DNA from: Clostridiales bacterium
GTDB lineage: Bacteria; Bacillota; Clostridia; Peptostreptococcales; Anaerovoracaceae
Direction: 5' to 3'
DNA: 64,000 nt
Assembly: GCA_015058215.1 (NCBI GenBank)
Contig: SVCU01000003.1
Span: 105,896-169,895 of the forward strand
Shown: piece after piece, positions 27,840-36,018 of the stretch
Numbering within the stretch: the first letter of the stretch is position 1
How the letters are laid out: every line of letters starts with the position of its first letter
Made by a program: the position numbers and the translations under genes
Notes under the pieces: generated by a model
Told to the model about the DNA's origin: nothing
Databases searched by the model: none
The model's input: only the letters and a program-made list of their open reading frames with translations

Positions 27840-28622
27840 TTATTTCAGCAAAAGGATGCCGGCACCCTGGCGCATTTTCATGCCGCCCTCCCTGCGGTAC
27901 GAGCAAAACAGTTCCGGTTCGCAGAAGGTGCAGTGGGGGCTGACCTCGATGCTCTTTACCCCAAGGTCTGCAAGCTGGCGCTTGTTCAGCCCCTTCAGGT
28001 CCAGACGGCATTTCCCTTCTTCCGGATCTTCTGCCCGGTATTCCTCCGCATAGGGCCAGGCAGCGGCAAACTGTTCGTAGACCTCCATGCCCACCTGGAA
28101 GCAGCAGAGCGAGATTCCGGGGCCGATGGCGGTTTTCAGGTCTTCCGGCCGGGTTCCGTAGGCTTCTTCCATGGCCTTTACCGTCTTCGCCGCAATACCT
28201 GCCAGCGTGCCCTTCCAGCCCGCATGAGAGACGGCGACCGCCCGGTGCACGGGGTCATAGAACCAGACGGGGATGCAGTCTGCGTGAACGGTGGTGAGAA
28301 GCACCCCCGGCATATCGGTCATCACGCCGTCCGTTTCCGGGAACGTGACGGCGGGCACCCCTTCCCGGGGAGAACCGGGGATGGTGCCCCAGTAATCGAC
28401 GGGAGCGGCCGCAGAGTTCCGGCTCGCGGCCGCCTGTTCCTTCGTCACCTGTGCGATCCGGCTGCCGTGGACCTGCTGCAGCCACACCAGAACAGGGTCC
28501 TCAAGACCCAGTTCCTGCAGTGTTTTCTTGTTATAAAAAGGGCTTTCCGGCGATGCCCCCTTCTTCGTGGAGAAGAAGGCCCGGATCCCCTGTTCCTGTT
28601 CCAAAACGGGAATGGCGCGCAT
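27840..28622 (-). CDS. pgeF: PgeF/YfiH-family multicopper-like purine nucleoside phosphorylase/peptidoglycan editing factor
   Basis: A 260-residue laccase-domain protein. Motifs are VWLQQVHGSRIA (about residues 46-57), DGVMTDMPGVLLTTVHADCIPV (Cys/His metal ligands) and VAVSHAGWKGTLAGI, with HCTFCEPELFCSYRREG near the end. Family members phosphorolyse purine nucleosides and were linked to peptidoglycan editing. I use the second ATG (28622): AGGAGG directly abuts the first ATG (28631) but is 9 nt from the second. Confidence 0.92.
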   Translation of the reverse strand: MRAIPVLEQEQGIRAFFSTKKGASPESPFYNKKTLQELGLEDPVLVWLQQVHGSRIAQVTKEQAAASRNSAAAPVDYWGTIPGSPREGVPAVTFPETDGVMTDMPGVLLTTVHADCIPVWFYDPVHRAVAVSHAGWKGTLAGIAAKTVKAMEEAYGTRPEDLKTAIGPGISLCCFQVGMEVYEQFAAAWPYAEEYRAEDPEEGKCRLDLKGLNKRQLADLGVKSIEVSPHCTFCEPELFCSYRREGGMKMRQGAGILLLK

Positions 28623-28671
28623 ACTTTGCATCCTCCTTATTCTTTTAAATTGTACCACAAAGAGCCCTGCC

Positions 28672-28697
28672 CTGTATACAGTTTCCAAAAAGTATAC
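28672..28697. promoter_or_regulatory. Paired GTATAC motifs in the pgeF/citrate synthase spacer
   Basis: CTGTATACAG (28672-28681), a perfect palindrome, and AGTATACT (about 28690-28697) lie between divergent pgeF and the citrate synthase gene. Either could be operators for the GntR-family regulator at 6 kb or parts of -10 boxes. The 168-nt spacer otherwise holds only A/T-rich promoter-like sequence. Confidence 0.3.
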
Positions 28698-28790
28698 TCC
28701 CCTGAAGCCGCCTAAAAAAACTTGTATTCTTGTATAAAATGTAGTATTGTAGAGAAATCCGAAGAAAGAAAAAGAAGGAGGGGAATTCTT

Positions 28791-30194
28791 ATGAACTTCG
28801 AAAAATACGAGATCACCCAGCTCCCCCTGGATGAAGAAAACAACGCAACCGAAGACAGCTTTGTCAGAGAGATGGCCGATCATCTGAAAACCAAATGCCA
28901 GATCGACCCCGCTCTCTATCCCAAATACAATGTAAAGCGCGGCCTGCGCAACGCCAACGGCACCGGTGTCGTAGTCGGCCTGACCCAGATCGGTGATGCC
29001 GAAGGGTACTACGTCAACGATAAGAACGAAAAGTGCCCCAAGCCCGGTAAGCTCTACTATCGCGGCATCGATGTGGAAGATATCGTTGCCAACATCGAAA
29101 AGGGCGACCGTTTCGGCTACGAAGAAACCAGCTACCTGCTGCTCTTCGGCCACCTTCCCAACCAGAAGGAGCTGGCCATCTACAAGGCCATGCTGGGCGC
29201 TCACCGGAACCTGCCCCAGGGCTTTACCCACGATATGATCCTGTCCGTTCCCAGCTCCAACATCATGAACAAGCTGGCCCGCAGCGTTCTGGCCCTCTAT
29301 TCCTACGATGCCAAAGCCGACGATATTTCCATCGAGAATGTACTGCACCAGTCCATCATTCTGATTGCTTCCTTCCCTGCTCTCATCGCCTACGCCTACC
29401 AGGCCAAGCACTCCTACTACTTCAACGAGAGCATGTACCTGCACAACCCCGACCCCAAGCTCAGCAGTGCGGAAAACATTCTGCGCATGATCCGTCCCGA
29501 TGGCAAGTACACCGAGTTGGAAGCCAAAATGCTGGATCTCTCCATGATCCTCCATGCCGATCACGGCGGCGGCAACAACTCCGCCTTCACCACCCACGTG
29601 GTTTCTTCCACCGGTACCGATACCTACTCCGCCATCGCTTCCGCCGTCTGCTCCCTGAAGGGGCCCAAGCACGGCGGTGCCAACGTGGAAGTTCTGGGCA
29701 TGATCGCCGACCTGAAGAAGAACGTCAGCGACATCACCAACTTCGACGAGGTAGAAGAATACCTGAAGAAGCTGCTGCACAAGGAAGCCTTTGACCGCCA
29801 GGGCCTGATCTACGGCCTGGGCCACGCGGTCTACACCCTGTCCGACCCCCGTGCCACCGTTCTGAAGAAGATGGCACGCACCCTTGCCGAAGAAAAGGGC
29901 CTCCTGGACGATTTCGCCCTTTACGATTTCATCGAGCGCCGCGGCCCCCAGCTCTTCTGCGAATACAAGGGGCTGAACAAGCCCGTCTGCGCCAACGTGG
30001 ACCTGTACTCCGGCTTCGTCTACAACGCCCTGAACATTCCCGAAGACATGGCGGCCCCCCTCTTCGCCGCATCCCGAATCTCCGGCTGGTGTGCTCACCG
30101 TATCGAAGAACTGGTTTCCGGCAAGATCATCCGCCCCGCTTACCTGAACATTCAGGAGCCCCGCGGTTACACTCCCATGGAAGAACGCGAATAG
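28791..30194 (+). CDS. gltA: Citrate synthase
   Basis: The 467-residue enzyme condenses acetyl-CoA with oxaloacetate. Catalytic segments are HADHGGGNNSAFTTHVV (about residues 257-273), KGPKHGGANVEVLGM (about 291-305) and LIYGLGHAVYTLSDPRA (about 340-356). It has the N-terminal extension and length of the Si-type found in Clostridia. AAGGAGGGG precedes the ATG at 28791. With gdhA and the carboxyltransferase it would supply 2-oxoglutarate and glutamate; aconitase and IDH are not in the window. Confidence 0.95.
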   Translation: MNFEKYEITQLPLDEENNATEDSFVREMADHLKTKCQIDPALYPKYNVKRGLRNANGTGVVVGLTQIGDAEGYYVNDKNEKCPKPGKLYYRGIDVEDIVANIEKGDRFGYEETSYLLLFGHLPNQKELAIYKAMLGAHRNLPQGFTHDMILSVPSSNIMNKLARSVLALYSYDAKADDISIENVLHQSIILIASFPALIAYAYQAKHSYYFNESMYLHNPDPKLSSAENILRMIRPDGKYTELEAKMLDLSMILHADHGGGNNSAFTTHVVSSTGTDTYSAIASAVCSLKGPKHGGANVEVLGMIADLKKNVSDITNFDEVEEYLKKLLHKEAFDRQGLIYGLGHAVYTLSDPRATVLKKMARTLAEEKGLLDDFALYDFIERRGPQLFCEYKGLNKPVCANVDLYSGFVYNALNIPEDMAAPLFAASRISGWCAHRIEELVSGKIIRPAYLNIQEPRGYTPMEERE

Positions 30195-30247
30195 TTCCGG
30201 CTTCTTCGCCGCTTAACACGCTGCACAAACTTTTGCAAAAAACAAAG

Positions 30248-30275
30248 CAGCCCCTGCAGGCAGGGGCTGTTTTTC
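30248..30275. terminator. Terminator after citrate synthase
   Basis: CAGCCCCTGC/GCAGGGGCTG (30248-30257, 30260-30269) and TTTTTCTTTTT; overlaps the end of the convergent surface cluster. Confidence 0.85.
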
Positions 30276-30278
30276 TTT

Positions 30279-31418
30279 TTAGTTGGTGATCAGATCCGCC
30301 ACTTTCCAGACGCCCTTATCCAGTACATAGTACAGGGTCAGGTCCGTCTTGTAACGAGTTTCCTGGCTGCCGCGGTACACGCAAAGTTCGTAGTACACGT
30401 TGATGCGCAGACAGTCGTCGCTGTACTGGAAGAACTCATAGGTCTTCTTGTTTTCCGTGTGCAGGCTGTCATGGAGCGTATACCAGTTAACTTCCAGTGT
30501 ACGCAGCTGCTCGTACTTAGGAGTACCCTTCAGCAAATACTTGTTGAAACCGCTCCAGGGTAGGTTATCGGTCATCCACAGGGAGTACTGCTCGGTGATC
30601 TCATCGGTGCGTTTTGCGATGGCCGCTTCCAGTTCGGTGTCGAAACCGGGGCCCAAAGTGACCGCACCGGTCTTGTCATCCCGAAGTACCACGGCCCCGT
30701 TACCTTCGCTGTCCACACCGGCAATTTCAGGCATCTGCAGCATAGCACTGATGGTGTACACATCGTAGGTGGGATTGCTGTACAGTTCGTCGGGAATGCT
30801 TTCCAGTTCCTTCACAGCGGTGCCGGTCTCAGTGCGCCATTTTTCATTCAGAGGCTGCCCGGCCACGGTGGGGGTAATGCCGCCCAGCACCTGGATCTTC
30901 AGTTCGTGGTCTGCGGAAAGAGCGGTCACATCCCAGCGGGTGAAGCCGAATTCGCTTTCCTCGTTGGCCTGGGTCATGGAAACCTTGGCAAATTCTTCAC
31001 CGTCCGCCTTCAGAGCGTACACAGGTGCCTTGGAAAGGTATTCGCCCCGCTTGGGTTCAAAGGTGATCTCCTTGCCCGCGAAATTCTTGTTCAAATAGGC
31101 AGCATTTCCGTCCGCCGTTTCCCATTCCACGGTCTCGATGGTATCCCATTCTTTGTAGATCTTTTCGGCAGTACCGGCTTCGATGTTTTCCGCGATGCGG
31201 GTCATGATGTTGGTGGGAACACCGGATTCATAATCTGCCAGCACGTTCCAGAGCACCACCAGTGCGATGGCCACCACAGCCACCAGCACAGCCAGGTAGA
31301 TGAAATAGGTGCGGTTGAAAAACTTCTTCTTGTTCTGGTTCTTTTTATTTTTGGTCCGTGCAGCTCTTCCGCCTTCGGCAGTCCGCAGGGTCTCTTCGTT
31401 ATATGCTACTTCAGTCAT
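30279..31418 (-). CDS. Single-pass membrane-anchored protein of unknown function
   Basis: The 379-residue protein has a basic, Lys/Asn-rich cytoplasmic N-terminus (about residues 20-35), one transmembrane segment (about 37-60) and a roughly 315-residue extracytoplasmic domain with no recognised family. It is the last gene of the 30.3-34.9 kb cluster with a phosphodiester glycosidase, a GT2-GtrA glycosyltransferase and a PIG-L deacetylase. A role in cell-surface glycan handling is inferred from that context. Confidence 0.72.
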   Translation of the reverse strand: MTEVAYNEETLRTAEGGRAARTKNKKNQNKKKFFNRTYFIYLAVLVAVVAIALVVLWNVLADYESGVPTNIMTRIAENIEAGTAEKIYKEWDTIETVEWETADGNAAYLNKNFAGKEITFEPKRGEYLSKAPVYALKADGEEFAKVSMTQANEESEFGFTRWDVTALSADHELKIQVLGGITPTVAGQPLNEKWRTETGTAVKELESIPDELYSNPTYDVYTISAMLQMPEIAGVDSEGNGAVVLRDDKTGAVTLGPGFDTELEAAIAKRTDEITEQYSLWMTDNLPWSGFNKYLLKGTPKYEQLRTLEVNWYTLHDSLHTENKKTYEFFQYSDDCLRINVYYELCVYRGSQETRYKTDLTLYYVLDKGVWKVADLITN

Positions 31419-31434
31419 TGGGTCTCAGAGCCTC

Positions 31435-32442
31435 CTATTTGACGACGATGGCGGTGGGCAGGTCGCGGGGACCGTACAGGGAACAGCAGTTGGTGATCAC
31501 TTCGTTGTTGTAAACCATGTTGGAGGAAGTGCCGCCGTCCAGGTTGCCGCAGTTGACTGCGCCGTATTCCTGCATGATTTCGATGATATCCAGGAAGCTG
31601 GCGCCCAGAGAGTTGGGCTGACGGCCGTCGATGACCAGGATCAGCACTGCGCCGTCGGCTCGCTGGCCCAGAGCGGTTCGGGGGTTCAGGCCGCCGCCGC
31701 TGCCGGTCACTTCAACAGGCTCGCCGTTGATGATCAGGGCAGGGCCGAAGGCTACGGCATCGCGCAGGCCCAGTTCCTTGGCGCGGGCACCGGTCATGTA
31801 GCCGACCACCAGTTTATCTTCCTGGTTGAAGCCCACAACGTGGTAATAGCCCTGGCCGGCATAGCCGTTGAGCCATTCTCCCTGGGAAATCACAAGCCCC
31901 AGAGGGGTTGCCCCCTTGCCGCGTCCGGCGATGTCTTCGAAGCCGCCGCCGTTGACGCCGGCTACGCCGTCATACATGGCCACGATCTCCTGTACGGTGT
32001 TGCCCCGTTCCACGGTGTAATCGGGAATGGAACCCACGAACACTCTGGAGGGGTCGTTGACCACCATCATCTTGCCTTTATAGGTGGGGCCGGTCACGTC
32101 AAAGACCTCGATCTTATCCAGATCGTAGTTTTCGTCGCCGCCGCCGATGACAACGTTATCGCCGTCGGTGATCTCATCGCTTCCGGCAACGCTGTTTTTT
32201 TCAATGATTTCCGCAATGGTGGCTTCGTCCAGGAACATGGAAGCCAGGAAACCGCCTGCGCTGGTCTGGGTCACGGTCACCACAAACAGGTCACGTACTG
32301 CGGGGGAGGGTCCCAGGTCGATCATGGCAACTGCGCCCACAAGGCCGATCAGAATGACCAGCAGAAAAGTGAAAAAGTAGAGAAGCACCTTGCCGATGAT
32401 GCGGCCAAATCCGGTCTTCTGTTTTACTGCATCCGCTCTCAC
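31435..32442 (-). CDS. Phosphodiester glycosidase family protein (NAGPA domain), membrane-anchored
   Basis: The 335-residue protein has an N-terminal transmembrane segment (about residues 17-43) and a C-terminal NAGPA domain with GVNGGGFEDIAG, LNPRTALGQRADGAVLILVIDGR and NCGNLDGGTSSNMVYN. The family includes the enzyme uncovering GlcNAc-1-phosphodiester bonds; bacterial members act on exopolysaccharide or wall phosphodiesters. It lies 2 nt from the upstream glycosyltransferase gene and 16 nt from the downstream gene. Confidence 0.88.
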   Translation of the reverse strand: MRADAVKQKTGFGRIIGKVLLYFFTFLLVILIGLVGAVAMIDLGPSPAVRDLFVVTVTQTSAGGFLASMFLDEATIAEIIEKNSVAGSDEITDGDNVVIGGGDENYDLDKIEVFDVTGPTYKGKMMVVNDPSRVFVGSIPDYTVERGNTVQEIVAMYDGVAGVNGGGFEDIAGRGKGATPLGLVISQGEWLNGYAGQGYYHVVGFNQEDKLVVGYMTGARAKELGLRDAVAFGPALIINGEPVEVTGSGGGLNPRTALGQRADGAVLILVIDGRQPNSLGASFLDIIEIMQEYGAVNCGNLDGGTSSNMVYNNEVITNCCSLYGPRDLPTAIVVK

Positions 32443-32444
32443 GA

Positions 32445-33527
32445 TTATGCCCCTTTCTTATTTTTGAATACCCATTCTCTCTGCACGTTGAAGGAGATCA
32501 GTGCCAGGAACAGGTCTACCGTCAGTTTGAACACGCTCTGCAGCAGGCTTTCCGCCAGATGGGCGGGCAGCAGGCTTACAAGGCCGGTGGTCAGCAGCCA
32601 GGAGGCCGTCATCTGCACGGCGCAGAGGATATAATACCGAACCACCGTCGCGCTCATGGAATCAGAGCTCTTGAACACGGCGCCCCGGTTGAAATTGTAG
32701 TTGACGAAGGAAGAAACCAGTCTTGCGATCACGGTGGAGACCAGGATCCGCAGGCTGTCTTCCATGGAGGCGAACACCCAGGTGTTCATCACGGTGAAGA
32801 TCAGGATATCGATCAGGGCAGAACCCAGACCGCCGGCCGCAAATTTCAGGATGGGCTTATAGACCTTCCAGGAATCGCGGATGGGATGGAAGTGGGTAGA
32901 ATAGTTTTCCTTGTCTTCGTAAATGGTCTGGATCTTCACTTCGGTAAAGGGAATGTGCTTGGACTTCATATCCAGCAGCATATTGGTTTCGTACTCGAAC
33001 CGTTCCCCTTCCGTTTCCATGAACTGCACCATCCGCTCTCTGGGGATGGCCCGGAGGCCGGTCTGGGTGTCGGACAGGTTCATGCCCACCAGCAGTTTGA
33101 ACACAAAGCTGGTGATCCGGTTGCCCATACGGTTTCTGCGGGGCACATGGGGCTGCAGGAAATCCCGCGCGCCGATGATCACGTGATCCTTCAGGCGCAC
33201 CATCTCCCTGGCGCAATTCATGGCATCGTCGGGATGGTGCTGGCCGTCGCCGTCCACGGTAACCGCGCCCAATGCGTCGGGTCGGTTCTCCAGGATCCAG
33301 CCGAACGCGGTCTTCAGCCCTCTTCCCTTTCCTTTATTGACTTCATGATGCAGTACCGTCACCTGAGGGTAGGATGCCACTTTTTCGAAGGGTGCCATGT
33401 GGGCTTCATCGCTGCCGTCGTTGACCACAACGATCTCTTCGAAACCGGCTGCCAGCATGCCGTCCACGGTAGCGGGCATCCGTTCATCCGGGTTCAGGGA
33501 GGGAAGTACTACGATTACATTCTTCAT
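32445..33527 (-). CDS. GT2 glycosyltransferase fused to a GtrA-like membrane domain
   Basis: Residues about 1-215 form a DPM1-type GT2 domain (VVVNDGSDEAH; DGDGQHHPDD in place of the usual DxD; NRMGNRITSFVFKLLVG; SDTQTGLRAI). Residues about 230-350 form a four-helix GtrA domain (FAAGGLGSALIDILIFTVMN; RLVSSFVNYNFNRGAVF). The fusion should transfer a sugar to polyprenyl phosphate and help flip or use it for surface glycan. It is followed by the phosphodiester glycosidase gene. Confidence 0.92.
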   Translation of the reverse strand: MKNVIVVLPSLNPDERMPATVDGMLAAGFEEIVVVNDGSDEAHMAPFEKVASYPQVTVLHHEVNKGKGRGLKTAFGWILENRPDALGAVTVDGDGQHHPDDAMNCAREMVRLKDHVIIGARDFLQPHVPRRNRMGNRITSFVFKLLVGMNLSDTQTGLRAIPRERMVQFMETEGERFEYETNMLLDMKSKHIPFTEVKIQTIYEDKENYSTHFHPIRDSWKVYKPILKFAAGGLGSALIDILIFTVMNTWVFASMEDSLRILVSTVIARLVSSFVNYNFNRGAVFKSSDSMSATVVRYYILCAVQMTASWLLTTGLVSLLPAHLAESLLQSVFKLTVDLFLALISFNVQREWVFKNKKGA

Positions 33528-33536
33528 TGCTGCTTC

Positions 33537-34919
33537 TTAACCTCTTTTTCCCTTTCGTCCGCCTCGGACTTTACCTGCTGCAAGGATCAGCAGAAGGACC
33601 AAAACGGCTGCAATGGCTGCGGTGACAACCCCCGGGAAGCCGTTCTCCGGTTCCGGTTCGGCAGCGGTTCCCTGCTGGGGATCCTGCTGCGGTTCCTGTT
33701 CCGGCTCCGGTTCTTTCTTCGCATCGGAGAACACCACATGTTCCATAAAATCTTTTTGTTCGGTATCGGGGCCTACGGTGGTCCAGTAGAGCCCGAAGGA
33801 CCGGCAGTCGTGTACGCCGGTTCGTCTCACGGAGAAGTATTCCTGCTGCGAAACGTGCTTGGAATACCCTTCTTCCGCCATCTGGAAGGCCGTCTTCCCG
33901 TCAAAGGCGGAGAGCGGCTGATCCCAGTCCATGATCACATGGTTTTCTTTCCAGAGGTGCAGATAGCACTTCTGCACTTCCCAGAGACCGTATTTCTGCG
34001 CGCTTTCGGGGTAGGCTGCAGGATCGTCGGAAAGTTCCAGAGCCTTCTGCAGATAATAGGTGTTCAGTTTGTGGACGCCATGGCCGTACTCGCCGTTGAC
34101 GTCGTGACCGATCACCACTTCCGGTTTGAAGCGGCGCAGCAGTTCCACCTGGAATTCCAGAAGAGCGTCCTCGCCATAGGCGTTATCGTACAGGCCCTTG
34201 GCATGGTCCAGTTCCTTGGAATACCAGTCGTCGAATTCGCTGATGATGGGGTAGGCTTTGACCCCTACGGTCCAAAGACCGTTCAGAAGCTCGTGGACCC
34301 GGTAGGGTTCGTGCCAGGAGCCTTCCCGGAGACCCCAGTGATTGGTCAGATAAGCCACCTGCACTTTCATTCCCAGCTGCCCCGCGTAGGTGGGCATGGT
34401 GCCGCCGAAGAAAAGGTGCTCATCGTCGGCGTGGGTGGGCAGCAGCAGCATATCCGCGTCCTCGTAGGGAGGCTGCCAGACATGCACGTCCTTGGGAAGT
34501 TCACCTTCGGTGAAAGCCCGTACGTCACAGAGCACGCTGCCGCCGTCGGGAATGATCACAGTCAGGGTCTTTGCGGGCTCCTTCAGGAAGACCGCTTCGT
34601 GGAGGAAGCCGTTCTGCCCGCAGAGTTCCACCCGGTCGCCGTACCGCAGTGCCCACCGGCCGGGGATCTGATCCCAGACCATGTACAGGGTGCTGATTTC
34701 TTCCGGCGCTTCGATGGTGAGGACGGTGCCGCCCTCCAGGATCCGCTTGGTGGTGTATTTGCTGTCCGTGAGCACTTTCACAGTCTGTTCTGTGGAAAGG
34801 GTCAGCTTCAGTTCTTTGGTCACTTCTTCCGCATCGCCGGCGAACGCAGCGGTGCAGGAAAGCATCCACACCAAAAGAAAGAGCACTGCCGGGCGCAGCC
34901 ATCTTGTTCTGTTTTTCAA
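33537..34919 (-). CDS. PIG-L family deacetylase, secreted and C-terminally anchored
   Basis: A signal peptide (about residues 1-27, ending TAAFA) precedes a roughly 150-residue N-terminal beta domain and a PIG-L LmbE-like domain. Zn motifs are PTHADDEHLFFGG (a variant of HPDDE, about residues 163-175) and GHDVNGEYGHGVH (about 268-280). A C-terminal low-complexity E/Q/P linker, one transmembrane segment and a basic tail follow, a cell-surface anchor. I start at a TTG at 34919 with AGAGG; the predicted start of transcription near 34952 rules out the TTG at 34955. First gene of the surface glycan cluster. Confidence 0.87.
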   Translation of the reverse strand: MKNRTRWLRPAVLFLLVWMLSCTAAFAGDAEEVTKELKLTLSTEQTVKVLTDSKYTTKRILEGGTVLTIEAPEEISTLYMVWDQIPGRWALRYGDRVELCGQNGFLHEAVFLKEPAKTLTVIIPDGGSVLCDVRAFTEGELPKDVHVWQPPYEDADMLLLPTHADDEHLFFGGTMPTYAGQLGMKVQVAYLTNHWGLREGSWHEPYRVHELLNGLWTVGVKAYPIISEFDDWYSKELDHAKGLYDNAYGEDALLEFQVELLRRFKPEVVIGHDVNGEYGHGVHKLNTYYLQKALELSDDPAAYPESAQKYGLWEVQKCYLHLWKENHVIMDWDQPLSAFDGKTAFQMAEEGYSKHVSQQEYFSVRRTGVHDCRSFGLYWTTVGPDTEQKDFMEHVVFSDAKKEPEPEQEPQQDPQQGTAAEPEPENGFPGVVTAAIAAVLVLLLILAAGKVRGGRKGKRG

Positions 34920-34958
34920 AGCAAAAGTCCTCTCTTTCTTCCAGTGTCGCAACAAAAA

Positions 34959-34987
34959 AGTATAACAGAAAAACCGTTTTTTCGCAA
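34959..34987 (-). promoter_or_regulatory. Promoter of the surface glycan cluster
   Basis: TTGCGA (34987-34982), 17 bp, TATACT (34964-34959) on the minus strand, upstream of the PIG-L gene. Confidence 0.65.
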
Positions 34988-35042
34988 GAGATGCGTTGGG
35001 AGAAACAGCGGAAATCTCGCAGTTTCTCCCGTTTTCGTCCTT

Positions 35043-35930
35043 TTATTCGATGTTCTGCACCTGTTCGCGGATCTTTTCGATCTCGCTCTTCAGGAAGAGC
35101 ACGGCGTTGGTGATCTCCAGATCGTTGGCCTTGGAGCCGATGGTGTTGGCTTCCCGGTTCATTTCCTGCACCAGGAAATCCAGCTTCTTGCCGTCGGGCT
35201 GGCTGCTCTGGGAGATGATGCTGTTCAGCTGAAGGATGTGGCTGTCCAGGCGCACCAGTTCTTCGGTGATGTTGCTCTTATCCGCAAAGACGGCGGCTTC
35301 CAGCAGGATCCGTTCTTCGCTGATACCCGCTGCGGCATCGCCCAGCAGATCCTTGATGCGGCTTCTCAGCTTTTCGGTATAGACCTGCGCCACCATGGGT
35401 GCACGGTTCTCGATCTCCTGCACCTTGCTGCGGATCAGATCCCCGCGCATGAGGATGTCTTCGGCCAGTTTCCGGCCTTCCACAGCCCGCATTTCGTTCA
35501 GTTTGTCCACGGCTCCCTGCACGGCGGCAGCCAGGGCCTTGTAAAGTTCTTCTTCGTCTTCCACATCGGGGACGGATTTCATCACATCGGGCATGGACGC
35601 CAGCATCCGCAGATTGATCTCGTCCTTCAGGCCGAATTCGTCCTTCAGCAGTTTCAGATTATCGTAATACTGACGGGCAGCCATCAGGTTCAGCTGCACC
35701 ACGTTGTCGCTTTCGGTGAGGTTTTCCACGTTGATGGACAGTTCCATTTTCCCGCGCTGGGCGGAAGCTTTCACAAGAGCCTTCAGCTTTTCTTCCGCAA
35801 AGGAGTATCTGCGGGGCATCTTCACGGTGATGTCGCAGTAACGATGGTTGACGGAACGGATCTCCGCAGTCACATTGCGCTTTCCGTCGCTGTATTCGCT
35901 TCGGCCGAAGCCGGTCATGCTTTTGATCAT
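35043..35930 (-). CDS. yicC: YicC-family endoribonuclease
   Basis: The 295-residue protein starts with the family hallmark MIKSMTGFGRSE and EIRSVNHRYCDITVKMPRR. The C-terminal half carries RVQEIENRAP-like and DKSNITEELVRLDSHI segments followed by QEMNREANTIGSKANDLEI and a final EKIREQVQNIE. YicC proteins are metal-dependent ribonucleases affecting sRNA and sporulation-linked traits. A 9-bp hairpin (34998-35030) lies past its stop but has no T-run on this strand. Divergent from rqcH. Confidence 0.94.
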   Translation of the reverse strand: MIKSMTGFGRSEYSDGKRNVTAEIRSVNHRYCDITVKMPRRYSFAEEKLKALVKASAQRGKMELSINVENLTESDNVVQLNLMAARQYYDNLKLLKDEFGLKDEINLRMLASMPDVMKSVPDVEDEEELYKALAAAVQGAVDKLNEMRAVEGRKLAEDILMRGDLIRSKVQEIENRAPMVAQVYTEKLRSRIKDLLGDAAAGISEERILLEAAVFADKSNITEELVRLDSHILQLNSIISQSSQPDGKKLDFLVQEMNREANTIGSKANDLEITNAVLFLKSEIEKIREQVQNIE

Positions 35931-36018
35931 GGTTTTCTCCTTTTTGATTCCATTTTCGCCATAGTCATGGTATTATATAGTATACCCCCAGCGCGGGGAA
36001 AAGGCAAGGAGTGTAACT

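Noticed and set aside
27840..30098. 752-residue minus-strand frame across pgeF and citrate synthase
   Set aside because: The first 490 residues are antisense to citrate synthase; only the part from 28622 matches PgeF.
34953..34955. TTG start of the PIG-L gene 12 codons upstream
   Set aside because: The predicted transcription start is at about 34952, so this codon would not be in the mRNA; 34919 has a ribosome site.
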